9,685 bases of DNA from Bacillota bacterium (GCA_029778935.1 JAKPBM010000379.1:1-9685); one strand, 5' to 3'; shown: positions 1 through 6,844, counted from the first letter of the stretch. The notes: a model not told the origin generated them from the sequence alone. Program-made: numbers and translations.

Positions 1-35
1 ATTGATTTTCGGTAGGTTTCCAGCGTTTGGTCCAT
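1..35 (-). CDS. 5' end of a gene leaving the window, probable sensor histidine kinase
   Basis: Only the first 11 codons lie in the window (MDQTLETYRKS). The start at 35 is well supported: the minus strand reads AAAAGGAGCGCTCTC immediately before ATG, which is a strong ribosome site at good spacing. The gene begins 28 nt after the stop of the response regulator and on the same strand, so the two are probably co-transcribed. OmpR/PhoB-type regulators in Firmicutes are commonly followed by their membrane histidine kinase, and that is the basis of the guess. Nothing in the 11 residues themselves identifies a kinase. Confidence 0.6.
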   Translation of the reverse strand, partial: MDQTLETYRKS

Positions 36-63
36 GAGAGCGCTCCTTTTAAACTGGGCAAGG

Positions 64-750
64 TCAGATCATTGTATACCCGACACCACGAACTACACGA
101 ATATATTTGGGCGATTCCGCATCGTCCTGCAGTTTGCCTCGCAGGGTTTTCAGATGCATGTCCAGCGTGCGGCTGGTTCCGTTGTAGTCCTGGCCCCAGA
201 CGGCGTTGACGATGGATTCCCTCGTCATCACTTTGCCCACGTTTTCGCAGAGGAACTTGAGCAGTTCGTATTCCTTGCGGGTGAGCTTCAGCTTTTCTCC
301 GCCTTTGGTGACCTCGTACAGGTTTGTGTCGATGCACAAATCCTTGTAGCGCAGTATGCCGTTATTGCTGGGCTTGTCCATCCGGCGCAAAACGGCCCGC
401 ACGCGGGCGGACAGCTCCAGAACGCCGAAGGGCTTGGTGATAAAATCGTCGGCCCCGGCGTCCAGGCCGGAAACTTTGTCCGCCTCGCTGGACTTGGCGG
501 TGATCATAATGGCCGGAATGTCCTGGGTTTTGACATTTTTCTTCAAGGCGCGAAGAGCGTCCAGTCCGCTCATGCCGGGCAGCATAATGTCCAGCAAAAA
601 CAAGTCGGGCACGACTTCCTCCAGGCGGGCAAGCATCTCCTCCGCCGTCTCAAACGATTCGCACGAGTAGGAAAAAGCCTCCAGCGTGCAGCGAATCAGT
701 TCTCTGATGTTTTCGTCATCTTCCACAACGAATATCAGTTTTTTCTCCAT
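64..750 (-). CDS. OmpR/PhoB-family response regulator
   Basis: This is a 228-residue DNA-binding response regulator, a normal length for the family. Residues 1-120 form a receiver domain: the acidic pocket E10-D11-D12 follows the first strand, D54 in LLDIMLPG is the phosphoacceptor, T84 lies in IMITA, and K106 in TKPF is the conserved lysine. Residues 130-228 are a winged-helix transcriptional regulatory domain, with LTRKEYELLKFL, the recognition-helix region TSRTLDMHLKTLRGKL and the C-terminal hairpin YIRVVRGVGYTM. The start at 750 is preferred to an upstream in-frame ATG at 777 because GGGAG lies 7 nt before it and the receiver domain begins right there. It has its own promoter at 847-875 and is followed by the probable kinase gene. 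By family it should be phosphorylated by that kinase and bind DNA as a dimer. The signal and regulon cannot be read from the sequence; PhoP/PhoB-like is only a family-level likeness. Confidence 0.95.
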   Translation of the reverse strand: MEKKLIFVVEDDENIRELIRCTLEAFSYSCESFETAEEMLARLEEVVPDLFLLDIMLPGMSGLDALRALKKNVKTQDIPAIMITAKSSEADKVSGLDAGADDFITKPFGVLELSARVRAVLRRMDKPSNNGILRYKDLCIDTNLYEVTKGGEKLKLTRKEYELLKFLCENVGKVMTRESIVNAVWGQDYNGTSRTLDMHLKTLRGKLQDDAESPKYIRVVRGVGYTMI

Positions 751-846
751 TTGTATTCTCCCATCCTGCCCGGGCAAGAGGGGAAACCACTGCCCGTTCG
801 GTGTTACGTATGCAACGTGTATAATCCATGCAAACTCTTTGCCCTT

Positions 847-875
847 ATTATACGCTTTTTTCAGTCAACTTGCAA
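847..875 (-). promoter_or_regulatory. sigma-A-type promoter of the response regulator gene
   Basis: On the minus strand TTGCAA (870-875) is followed by a 17-nt spacer and a perfect TATAAT (847-852). Transcription would start near 840 and leave a leader of about 90 nt before the ATG at 750. A TTGACT also occurs inside the spacer but is only 10 nt from the -10 box, too close to be its -35 partner. Confidence 0.7.
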
Positions 876-891
876 CATCTATTTCGCCGCC

Positions 892-910
892 AAAAGGAGG
901 ACACCTCTTT
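892..910 (-). terminator. possible weak terminator after the YlmC/YmxH gene
   Basis: Directly at the stop codon the minus strand can form a short hairpin, AAAGAGG (910-904), loop TGT, CCTCCTTT (900-893), with one bulged base. It is followed by a single further T and then GG. The stem is short and the T tract is poor, so read-through into the response regulator gene is possible. Confidence 0.3.
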
Positions 911-1196
911 ATTTGAAAAAAAACGAACGGAACGGGGAAGTGTCCTCCGGCAGGACGGGGGCGATGTCCACCAGCACGCTGTCAAGGCCGATTTTGCGGA
1001 TGCGGGAAAACTCGATGACCAGCTCCGGCCCCCTTCCGAACAACCCGAAAAACTTCGGCTTGCCTGGAACAATAAGGCTTACGATTTTTCCCGTCTCTTC
1101 GTCGAATTCCAGGTCGTACGTCTGGCCCAGGCGCCTTCCGTCGTTAATGTTGATGACGTCCTTGTTCTGCAGGTCGTACAGCCGGCAAACGGGCAT
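909..1196 (-). CDS. YlmC/YmxH-family sporulation protein (PRC-barrel)
   Basis: A 95-residue protein resembling the YlmC/YmxH family, small PRC-barrel proteins found in endospore formers. The pattern is typical: an N-terminal LYDLQNKDVININDGRRLG (strand, loop and conserved N-D-G-x-R-L-G), then DLEFDEETGKIVSLIVPG, then a G-R-G-x-E-L-V-I-x-F-x-x-I-x-K-I-G block and a closing VLVDI. The tail ends in phenylalanines. There is no signal peptide or membrane segment. The start at 1196 is supported by GGGGAGG 8 nt upstream. Family members are linked to sporulation by phylogenetic distribution and the name; their biochemical role is not known to me. The gene is divergent from the 482-residue membrane protein gene across a 97-nt spacer. 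I found no convincing sigma-A, sigma-E or sigma-G promoter for it on the minus strand of that spacer. Confidence 0.85.
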   Translation of the reverse strand: MPVCRLYDLQNKDVININDGRRLGQTYDLEFDEETGKIVSLIVPGKPKFFGLFGRGPELVIEFSRIRKIGLDSVLVDIAPVLPEDTSPFRSFFFK

Positions 1197-1241
1197 ACTT
1201 TCAACCTCCCCATAATATTTGATTATGTTTACTAAATACTA

Positions 1242-1270
1242 TTGAGCGTATCGCCAAAATATCCTATAAT
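1242..1270 (+). promoter_or_regulatory. sigma-A-type promoter of the 482-residue membrane protein gene
   Basis: TTGAGC (1242-1247), a 17-nt spacer and a perfect TATAAT (1265-1270). The predicted transcript starts near 1277, giving a leader of under 20 nt that is almost entirely the ribosome site AAAGGAGGAGAGGCA before the ATG at 1294. This suggests constitutive vegetative expression, with no room for leader-based control. Confidence 0.8.
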
Positions 1271-1293
1271 AGGGGAAAAAAGGAGGAGAGGCA

Positions 1294-2742
1294 ATGGCAC
1301 TGTTTCTGATTGTGACAGCCTTCGCCATTTCGTATGGTTGGGGTATGCGCGGATCCAATCTCGGCCACGGCCAGGGCGCCATGCTGCCCGGCGCGCTGCT
1401 GGCGATTCTCATTGCTTTGTTTTCCAACGACTTTGTGCTGATCGAAAACGCGGTGTTTTTAGGGGCGATCGGCGCGGCGGCCATGTATTTTGGCGGCGAC
1501 ATGACCTACGGCGAAACCATCGGCCTGACCCGGGACCAAAAGACCTATTACAAAGGCCAGATCGGCCTTGCCTGGAAAGGTTTTCTGTGGTTCGGCGTCT
1601 ACGGCGCGTTTTTGGGCATCGGCCTGCGCGTAGTCTCCGGCGCCGTGTACAGCTGGCCGGCGCTGCTGGTTCTCACCGTGCTGCTGCTGCCGCTGCAGCG
1701 GCTGGGCGTTGCGATTTTCAACCGGCCCCATGACGCGGACAAGAATCTGCGCCCGAAAATCTACTTCTCCGTCAACCGGCCCGAGTGCTGGGGCGGCATG
1801 CTGATGATTCTGCTCGCACTGGTGGTGTTCATAGCCGCCCACGGCGACGTGGCGTCTTTGGCCATGACGGGGCTTTCCGCGGTGTTTGCGGCGGTGGGCT
1901 GGTACTTTGGCAACTACCTCCACGTCCGCACCGCCAAGCCCTTTAAAAACGGCAAGCGCCTGCTGGAGCCTTTCGTGAAGAAAGGCCGCATCGACGGCTG
2001 GAAGATCATGGAATGCGTGCTGGGCTTTTTCGGCGGGTTCGGAACGGCCCTGGCATATCTGCTCTTTGCCGAGGATTTTGCGGAAAAGGGCACGGTCGTA
2101 ACGGCGATTCCTTCCTGGCTGTTGTGGGCGCTGGCGATTGTGTGGCTGGCGTCGGTGTTCGCCCTCTGGATTCTGGCGCTGCTGGCCGACAAAAAGCCGC
2201 CTACGAAGGAAGAGCTGGATAAGAAGCTCAAGCTGAACCACCTGCGTAAGGACGAATACGACAAACTCCTTGCGAAAGCGGGCAAAAAGGAGCTGAAGGG
2301 TATTCTGAAGTTCGTCCACGAAGCCGAGGACACCTTGGAGCTGTTCCTGTTTGCCATTTTCCCGCTCATCCTCCTTCTGCAGGGCTTTACGCCCATGGGC
2401 CCGCTGGTGTCGTTCTTTATAATCCTGGGCGTTTTGCTGGAAGCCATGTTCTTCCGCAAGCTGCGCATTGCCGGCATCCAAGTGGCCAGGGTGATTGCCG
2501 TCGTCATCGGCCTGGCGGCTCTGGTAATCTGCTTTGTGGCGCCTGACCGGGTGACGCCGCTTCTCTGCGCGATTCTGTACACCTTCGGCTACACGGCCGT
2601 CAAAGACATCAACGACTTCTCGCCCGCCCGCTGGAAAGAGGCGAAAGAGCGGTGGAACGGCTTTGGCTCCCTGCCCAACATCACCGCATACTTCCTTCTC
2701 ACCAGCCTTTTGACCGTCTGGTACATCTGGTACCTTTCCTAA
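1294..2742 (+). CDS. polytopic membrane protein of unknown function
   Basis: I do not recognise a characterised function for this 482-residue protein. It has about 12-14 hydrophobic segments by eye, near residues 2-14, 29-48, 50-66, 94-113, 119-137, 168-184, 188-206, 236-258, 274-298, 346-364, 368-386, 394-414, 418-434 and 461-481. Two soluble stretches stand out: a basic loop at 211-235 and a highly charged linker at 299-345 rich in Lys and Glu. Glycine-rich, family-like motifs occur near the N terminus: YGWGMRG (14-20), LGHGQGAM (23-30) and MTYGETIGLTRDQ (70-82). A further polar block, RPKIYFSVNRPECWGG (153-168), lies between membrane segments. No transporter signature, ATP-binding motif or signal peptide is seen. 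The start is supported by AGGAGG 7 nt upstream. The gene has its own strong promoter and terminator, so it is probably monocistronic. Confidence 0.85.
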   Translation: MALFLIVTAFAISYGWGMRGSNLGHGQGAMLPGALLAILIALFSNDFVLIENAVFLGAIGAAAMYFGGDMTYGETIGLTRDQKTYYKGQIGLAWKGFLWFGVYGAFLGIGLRVVSGAVYSWPALLVLTVLLLPLQRLGVAIFNRPHDADKNLRPKIYFSVNRPECWGGMLMILLALVVFIAAHGDVASLAMTGLSAVFAAVGWYFGNYLHVRTAKPFKNGKRLLEPFVKKGRIDGWKIMECVLGFFGGFGTALAYLLFAEDFAEKGTVVTAIPSWLLWALAIVWLASVFALWILALLADKKPPTKEELDKKLKLNHLRKDEYDKLLAKAGKKELKGILKFVHEAEDTLELFLFAIFPLILLLQGFTPMGPLVSFFIILGVLLEAMFFRKLRIAGIQVARVIAVVIGLAALVICFVAPDRVTPLLCAILYTFGYTAVKDINDFSPARWKEAKERWNGFGSLPNITAYFLLTSLLTVWYIWYLS

Positions 2743-2773
2743 ACCAGCTATCATACATACCCTCATACCCTTG

Positions 2774-2810
2774 GCCCTGGCCCCCGCTAGCGGGGGCCAG
2801 GGCTTTTTTT
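2774..2810 (+). terminator. strong intrinsic terminator between convergent genes
   Basis: A perfect 30-nt inverted repeat, GCCCTGGCCCCCGCT (2774-2788) and its exact complement (2789-2803), gives a 13-bp stem with a CTAG tetraloop, followed by seven T (2804-2810). It lies 31 nt after the stop of the membrane protein gene. The opposite strand would form the same hairpin just after the lipase stop codon but has no T tract there (it continues CAAGGG), so termination of the minus-strand transcript is probably less efficient. Confidence 0.95.
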
Positions 2811-3501
2811 ACGTCAGCGCCTCGCTCAGGCCGAAACAGGCCGCAAGGCCCTGTTCGTAGGCTTCCAGCCGGTGGTCTTCAAAGGAGAAAACCAGCGGCA
2901 GGCGGGGCGGGCCGACGTGGAGCAGCCCTCCTACGTGGCGGTAGCCCAGAAACGCAAACGGAATCTTGGTCACCACGTCGTTGCCGTTTTCCACCCGTAC
3001 GGTCTGGGGCACGCGGCGGTCATAGGATCTGGCAAACGCCGCGTTTCCCACCCGCGGGCTTCCAAACAGGAACGCCTTGTAATCCCGTCCGGGGAAGTTG
3101 TATTCCAAATCGACGGCGCACAATATGGCCAGCGCCGCCCCTTGGGAATGGCCGGCGATTTGTATGTAAAGCACTTCGCTTGACATCAAAGTGTGAATTT
3201 TGTCGCGGACATAAGGGGACTTATAGGCCTCGATAAACCCCGTATGCACCCGGATGGGCGAGGCCGCGTTGCCGTAGGGGATGGTTTTCTGCCAGAAGGT
3301 GAGGTTTGTCTGCCAGTCCCGGTCGGAGTTGGAGCCGCGGAAGGTAATGTAGAGGGTGGTGTTTTTCTTTTCAACAAGCGCCTGCACGTCCGTATCCGGG
3401 TCGTCTATGACAAAAAAGTTTTTTCGGTGTTTATACGGCGCCAGGTCGCCGTAAACAAGGGCAGCCCTTCGGAAAGCTTCGAGAATTTCGCCGGAATCCA
3501 T
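2809..3501 (-). CDS. class-3 lipase-like alpha/beta hydrolase
   Basis: A 230-residue protein of the Lipase_3 type. In order it shows TLYITFRGS (strand and oxyanion-hole region, residues 49-57), DWQTNL, a V-H-T-G-F segment near 85-89, the nucleophile elbow IAGHSQGAALA with Ser119 in G-H-S-Q-G, FLFGSPRVGNAAF, NGNDVVTKIP with Asp175 as the likely catalytic acid, and FSFEDHRLEAY with His210 as the likely catalytic base. The triad is therefore complete. No signal peptide or membrane anchor is visible, so it is probably intracellular, and its substrate could be a lipid or another ester. The start at 3501 is chosen because AAAGGAGG lies exactly 8 nt upstream; an in-frame ATG at 3525 has no ribosome site and would place this one inside the gene. 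Its stop codon shares two bases with the terminator T tract. It is divergent from the SPOCS/LysM-spoIVA operon. I see no clear promoter for it. Confidence 0.9.
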   Translation of the reverse strand: MDSGEILEAFRRAALVYGDLAPYKHRKNFFVIDDPDTDVQALVEKKNTTLYITFRGSNSDRDWQTNLTFWQKTIPYGNAASPIRVHTGFIEAYKSPYVRDKIHTLMSSEVLYIQIAGHSQGAALAILCAVDLEYNFPGRDYKAFLFGSPRVGNAAFARSYDRRVPQTVRVENGNDVVTKIPFAFLGYRHVGGLLHVGPPRLPLVFSFEDHRLEAYEQGLAACFGLSEALT

Positions 3502-3509
3502 ACATGGAA

Positions 3510-3517
3510 CCTCCTTT
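3510..3517 (-). promoter_or_regulatory. ribosome site that sets the lipase start
   Basis: AAAGGAGG on the minus strand, 8 nt before the ATG at 3501. It decides against the longer reading that begins at 3525. A second, out-of-frame ATG lies 4 nt after it (3505) and should be too close to compete well. Confidence 0.8.
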
Positions 3518-3592
3518 CCCTTCATACCTATGCAAAAGAAGGGGAAAACAGGAGGGATGGCAGGCTTTTTTCAAGAAATTTGGGCAAAGAAA

Positions 3593-3622
3593 GACATATC
3601 AAAAGGAATTTGTCCATATACA
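3593..3622 (+). promoter_or_regulatory. candidate sigma-E-type sporulation promoter
   Basis: GACATATC (3593-3600), a 14-nt spacer and CATATACA (3615-3622) resemble the mother-cell sigma-E pattern (about KMATATT, 13-15 nt, CATACAnT). The -35-like box matches about 5 of 7 positions and the -10-like box about 6 of 8. It ends 36 nt before the likely start of the SPOCS/LysM gene. Sigma-E control is established for spoIVA in Bacillus, so the placement makes sense. No good sigma-A promoter is seen in this spacer. Confidence 0.4.
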
Positions 3623-3658
3623 TGAAACAGTAACGGGCGTGAAAGGATGGAGGGTCAA

Positions 3659-5191
3659 ATGGAGCTTGAATTGAAGACTCGACAAATGGAAATCACCCGA
3701 TTGGTGTATCAGGCGGCCGCGATGGCGGAGGAGAGCGGCGATACCGTTGTCCCCGACAGCCTGCCGGACATTGTCCGCATCGTCGAAACGGCCGCCGTCT
3801 ATGAGCCGAGAAGCAAAGAAGTACGGGGCGGACGGCTGTACGTGGACGGACTGGTACGGGCCAGCGTGCTGTACGTGCCGGAGACGGGGGTAGGCATCTG
3901 CCGCGTGGGGCTGGACATTCCGGTTTCCCAGGTGTTTGAGCTGCCCGACAACCTCGACGAGCGGAACGCCACGCTCATCGTCACGGCCAAACTGGCCCAC
4001 GCCACGGCCAGAGAGCTGAACCCCCGGAAAATCACCGTCCGCGCGGCGGTGGACTTCACCCTGAAGGTCTATGTGCGGGAAACGCTCTGGGTCTTCGGCG
4101 GCGTGGAGGACCCGGAAAGCTACTCCGTGTTCTGCAAAACGGAGACGGTGCGGGCGCTGGCGCCGGTGGGCGTGCGGGAAAAGACGATCACCGTTTCCGA
4201 CTCGGCGGAACTTTCAGGGGTCGCCGCTTCGGGCGAAATTCTGAAAGCCGACATTTCGGCGGAAACAACGGACTTTAAGCAGATTCAGGACAAAGTCGTA
4301 TTAAAAGGCGACGCCCGGGTGAAAGTGCTCATCAAAACCGGCCAGGAGGATAAGCCGGTGGTGGCCGGCGAGGCGGTGTTCCCCTTCTCCGGCGTGGTGG
4401 ATTGCCCGGGTGTGACGGAGGACAGCCGCGTGCAGATTTCCTACTCCGTTGGCGTGGCCGATTTGCAGCTTACCCAGGAAGCGGGCACGGACCGGACGAT
4501 GCTGACCGCCCGGATGAACCTGGTGGCGCTGGCGGAAGCCTGGGAGGAAGTGGAATTTTCGCTTCTGACCGACGCCTATTCCGTTTCCCACAACTTAAAA
4601 ACCGAGTACGGCACCATTTCGCTGCTGCCGGCGGAGGATGCGCAGCTGATTCGAACCTCCCTTCGGGAGAAAATCGGCGCCGGCGTGGGCATCCGGTCGG
4701 TGTATTCCTGCACGGTGTCGGCGGAGAACGTGGGCACGGTGCTGGCGGAGGGCGGCTCCAAGGGCGTGTGCGACGTGTCCGCCCGGCTCATTTTGGAAGC
4801 GGAGGACGGCGGCGTGTACGCGCTGACCAAGTCGAGTCCCGTAAGCGTCGACCTGCCTTCGGGCGCGTCCGTTTCAGCGGCGGGGGTTAAGGACGAAAGC
4901 TACCACATCAGCGACCGGGAAGACATCGAGCTTCGCGCGGTGGTGGAATTCCTGCCGTCGGCCAAAGCGCCCGTCGATTTCAAGCAGATTGCGTCCATCA
5001 CGGCGGGCGAGCCTCTGCCCAAACCGGCGCGCACCCCGGCGGTCACGCTGTGTTATGGCCTGGCGGGCGAGAGCTTCTGGGATCTGGCCAAGAGGCTGCG
5101 CACCTCGGAAGAGGACATTAAGAACGCGAACAACTTAAGCGGCGAGTACCCGCCCGAAGGCAGGCTTCTGCTTGTGCCGCGGCGGTCCTAA
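3659..5191 (+). CDS. sipL: SPOCS (DUF3794) and LysM protein, SipL-type SpoIVA partner
   Basis: A 510-residue protein with SPOCS/DUF3794 regions and a C-terminal LysM domain, the architecture of SipL of Clostridioides difficile. The N-terminal region (about 30-140) has SGDTVVPDSLPDIVRIV, then the strand-rich pair GRLYVDGLVRASVLYV and RKITVRAAVDFTLKV. A second unit spans about 195-300 (FKQIQDKVVLKGDARVKVLI), and a third, more diverged one follows at about 310-440. A proline-rich joint leads to LysM at about 462-507 (YGLAGESFWDLAKRL, then EDIKNANNL and LLLVPRR). In C. difficile the SipL LysM domain binds SpoIVA; the next gene here is spoIVA, 20 nt downstream, which supports the assignment. The start at 3659 is favoured because GGAGGG lies just upstream; the in-frame ATG at 3647 directly abuts its AAAGG and would overlap that site. 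There is no signal peptide, as expected for a mother-cell coat protein. A generic SPOCS/LysM coat protein is the alternative. Confidence 0.88.
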   Translation: MELELKTRQMEITRLVYQAAAMAEESGDTVVPDSLPDIVRIVETAAVYEPRSKEVRGGRLYVDGLVRASVLYVPETGVGICRVGLDIPVSQVFELPDNLDERNATLIVTAKLAHATARELNPRKITVRAAVDFTLKVYVRETLWVFGGVEDPESYSVFCKTETVRALAPVGVREKTITVSDSAELSGVAASGEILKADISAETTDFKQIQDKVVLKGDARVKVLIKTGQEDKPVVAGEAVFPFSGVVDCPGVTEDSRVQISYSVGVADLQLTQEAGTDRTMLTARMNLVALAEAWEEVEFSLLTDAYSVSHNLKTEYGTISLLPAEDAQLIRTSLREKIGAGVGIRSVYSCTVSAENVGTVLAEGGSKGVCDVSARLILEAEDGGVYALTKSSPVSVDLPSGASVSAAGVKDESYHISDREDIELRAVVEFLPSAKAPVDFKQIASITAGEPLPKPARTPAVTLCYGLAGESFWDLAKRLRTSEEDIKNANNLSGEYPPEGRLLLVPRRS

Positions 5192-5211
5192 GGAAAAAGG
5201 GGGAGACGGCA

Positions 5212-6687
5212 ATGCATACGGCGGACATATACGCGGATATTGCCAAGCGTACGGGCGGACATATCTACCTCGGTGTGATCGGCCCGGTGCGGACGGGAAA
5301 ATCCACGTTTATCAAGCGGTTCATGGAATCGCTTGTCATACCCAACATCAAAGACGATTTCCAGAGAGAGCGGGCGCGGGATGAGCTTCCCCAAAGCGGC
5401 AGCGGCCGCACGGTCATGACGGCGGAGCCCAAGTTCGTGCCCGAAACGGCGGCGTCCGTCCAGATCGGCAAAACCAACCTTTCCGTGCGGCTGGTCGACT
5501 GCGTGGGGTACATGGTGCCGAGCGCTCTGGGCCAGTTTGAGGACGATCTGCCCCGGATGGTCAGCACCCCCTGGCACGACGACCCCATCCCCATGACGGA
5601 AGCCGCCGAAATCGGCACCCGCAAGGTCATCAAGGAGCACTCCACCATCGGCGTGCTGGTAACCACCGACGGCTCGATTACGGGCATCCCGCGGCAGGAA
5701 TACGAGGAAGCGGAGGAACGGGTCGTCGCCGAATTGAAGGAGACCGGCAAGCCGTTCATTATCCTTCTCAACACGACGGACCCCAAAAGCGACGAGGCCG
5801 CCGCGTTGGCGGAGAGCATTGCCCAAAAGTACAACGTGACCACTTTGCCCGTGGACGCGCTACATATGGAGACCGAGGAAATCGCCAAGGTCATGGAAGG
5901 GCTGCTTTATGAGTTCCCCGTGCGGCAGGCAGACGTATTCATGCCCGCCTGGTGCGACGGCCTGCCCAACGACCACTGGCTGAAAGAAAGCGTGTTTAAG
6001 AAGCTTGCGGAAGCGGCGGCCAACATGAAGCGGGTGCGGGACGTGGGCGCCGTGCTGGAAGTCATGGCACAGCACGACAACGTCTCCGCCTGTACGACGG
6101 AATCGGTGAATCTGGCCGACGGCACGGTGGAAGTGCACGTGGACATTCCGAGGGAGACCTTCTATAAAATCATCCACGAGGAAACGGGCTTCGAAGTGGC
6201 CGGCGACGGCGCGCTGCTGCCGCTGCTTAGAAACCTGGCGCAAACGGACCGCGCCTACCGGAAGGTCAGATCCGCCCTGCAGGAAGTGGAGCAGAAGGGC
6301 TACGGAATCGTGTTCCCGGACATTACGGAACTCAGGCTCGAAAAGCCGGAGCTGTTCCGCCAGGGCAGCCAGTTCGGCGTGAAGCTGCAGGCCAGCGCCC
6401 CGTCCATCCACATGATGCGGGCCAACATCGAAACGACGGTTTCGCCCATCGTGGGCAGCGAACAGCAGTCGGAAGACCTGGTCAACTACCTGCTCAAGGA
6501 GTTCGAGGGCGACGAGCTTCGGATTTGGGAAAGCAACATCTTCGGCAAGTCCCTGCACGAGCTGGTGAACGAAGGCTTGAACGCCAAGCTGAACCACATG
6601 CCCGAAGCCGCCCGCGGCAAAATGCGCGAAACGCTGGAAAGGATCATCAATGAGGGCAGCAACGGTCTTATCTGCATCATTCTGTAA
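5212..6687 (+). CDS. spoIVA: stage IV sporulation protein A (coat basement ATPase)
   Basis: A 491-residue SpoIVA, essentially the length known in Bacillus subtilis. SpoIVA hydrolyses ATP to polymerise irreversibly on the outer forespore membrane and anchors coat assembly. The N-terminal ATPase domain carries Walker A GPVRTGKS (24-31, K30), the family motif GRTVMTAEPKFVPE (65-78) with the putative sensor threonines T67 and T70, and a Walker B-like LVDCVGY (94-100, D96). A middle domain follows, and the C terminus ends in the conserved hydrophobic GLICIIL used for membrane targeting. The start is supported by GGGGGAG about 6 nt upstream. It lies 20 nt after the SPOCS/LysM gene and ends at a strong terminator, so the two should share a transcript. 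In Bacillus two adjacent threonines (70-71) are described; here the second position is Ala, a small difference I would not over-read. Confidence 0.98.
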   Translation: MHTADIYADIAKRTGGHIYLGVIGPVRTGKSTFIKRFMESLVIPNIKDDFQRERARDELPQSGSGRTVMTAEPKFVPETAASVQIGKTNLSVRLVDCVGYMVPSALGQFEDDLPRMVSTPWHDDPIPMTEAAEIGTRKVIKEHSTIGVLVTTDGSITGIPRQEYEEAEERVVAELKETGKPFIILLNTTDPKSDEAAALAESIAQKYNVTTLPVDALHMETEEIAKVMEGLLYEFPVRQADVFMPAWCDGLPNDHWLKESVFKKLAEAAANMKRVRDVGAVLEVMAQHDNVSACTTESVNLADGTVEVHVDIPRETFYKIIHEETGFEVAGDGALLPLLRNLAQTDRAYRKVRSALQEVEQKGYGIVFPDITELRLEKPELFRQGSQFGVKLQASAPSIHMMRANIETTVSPIVGSEQQSEDLVNYLLKEFEGDELRIWESNIFGKSLHELVNEGLNAKLNHMPEAARGKMRETLERIINEGSNGLICIIL

Positions 6688-6707
6688 CAGGATCCTCCAA
6701 ACCTGAT

Positions 6708-6741
6708 CGGCCCGGCGGGCATTTCCGCCGGGCCGGTTTTT
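6708..6741 (+). terminator. intrinsic terminator after spoIVA
   Basis: Perfect 11-bp arms, CGGCCCGGCGG (6708-6718) and CCGCCGGGCCG (6725-6735), enclose the loop GCATTT. A G and five T (6737-6741) follow. It lies 20 nt after the spoIVA stop and separates the sporulation operon from the next one. Confidence 0.95.
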
Positions 6742-6753
6742 GCTGTGATTTGC

Positions 6754-6782
6754 TTGCAGGGGGAGAGAAAAAGAAGTATAAT
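6754..6782 (+). promoter_or_regulatory. sigma-A-type promoter of the SPFH/YdjG-like operon
   Basis: TTGCAG (6754-6759), a 17-nt spacer and a perfect TATAAT (6777-6782). The leader to the ATG at 6845 would be about 55 nt. A small inverted repeat, ACTA-AGG-TAGT (6789-6799), sits right at the expected start of transcription and could be a repressor site, though four-base arms are weak evidence. No sigma-W-like TGAAAC/CGTA pair is seen, unlike the control described for the B. subtilis pspA-ydjGHI operon. Confidence 0.75.
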
Positions 6783-6844
6783 AACCATACTAAGGTAGTC
6801 ACAAAATGGGATTTTAAGCTTCGTTGTGGAAAGGAAAGAGACGT

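Noticed and set aside
797..825. Plus-strand TATAAT at 820-825 as a promoter
   Set aside because: The sequence 17 nt upstream (TTCGGT) is a weak -35 box, and no plus-strand gene follows before the divergent genes.
847..866. TTGACT as the -35 box of the response-regulator promoter
   Set aside because: It is only 10 nt from TATAAT; TTGCAA at exactly 17 nt is the better partner.
34..1215. Plus-strand open reading of 393 codons
   Set aside because: It runs antisense through the response regulator, its promoter and the YlmC/YmxH gene. It has no domain pattern and no ribosome site that fits; it is a GC-driven shadow.
1459..2766. Minus-strand open reading of 435 codons opposite the membrane protein gene
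   Set aside because: The product is rich in Arg, Gln and His with no recognisable motif, and it lies opposite a gene with clear membrane helices, a promoter and a ribosome site.
3623..3646. TGAAAC at 3623-3628 as a sigma-W -35 box
   Set aside because: The expected CGTA about 16 nt further on is absent; the only nearby CGT is 9 nt away.
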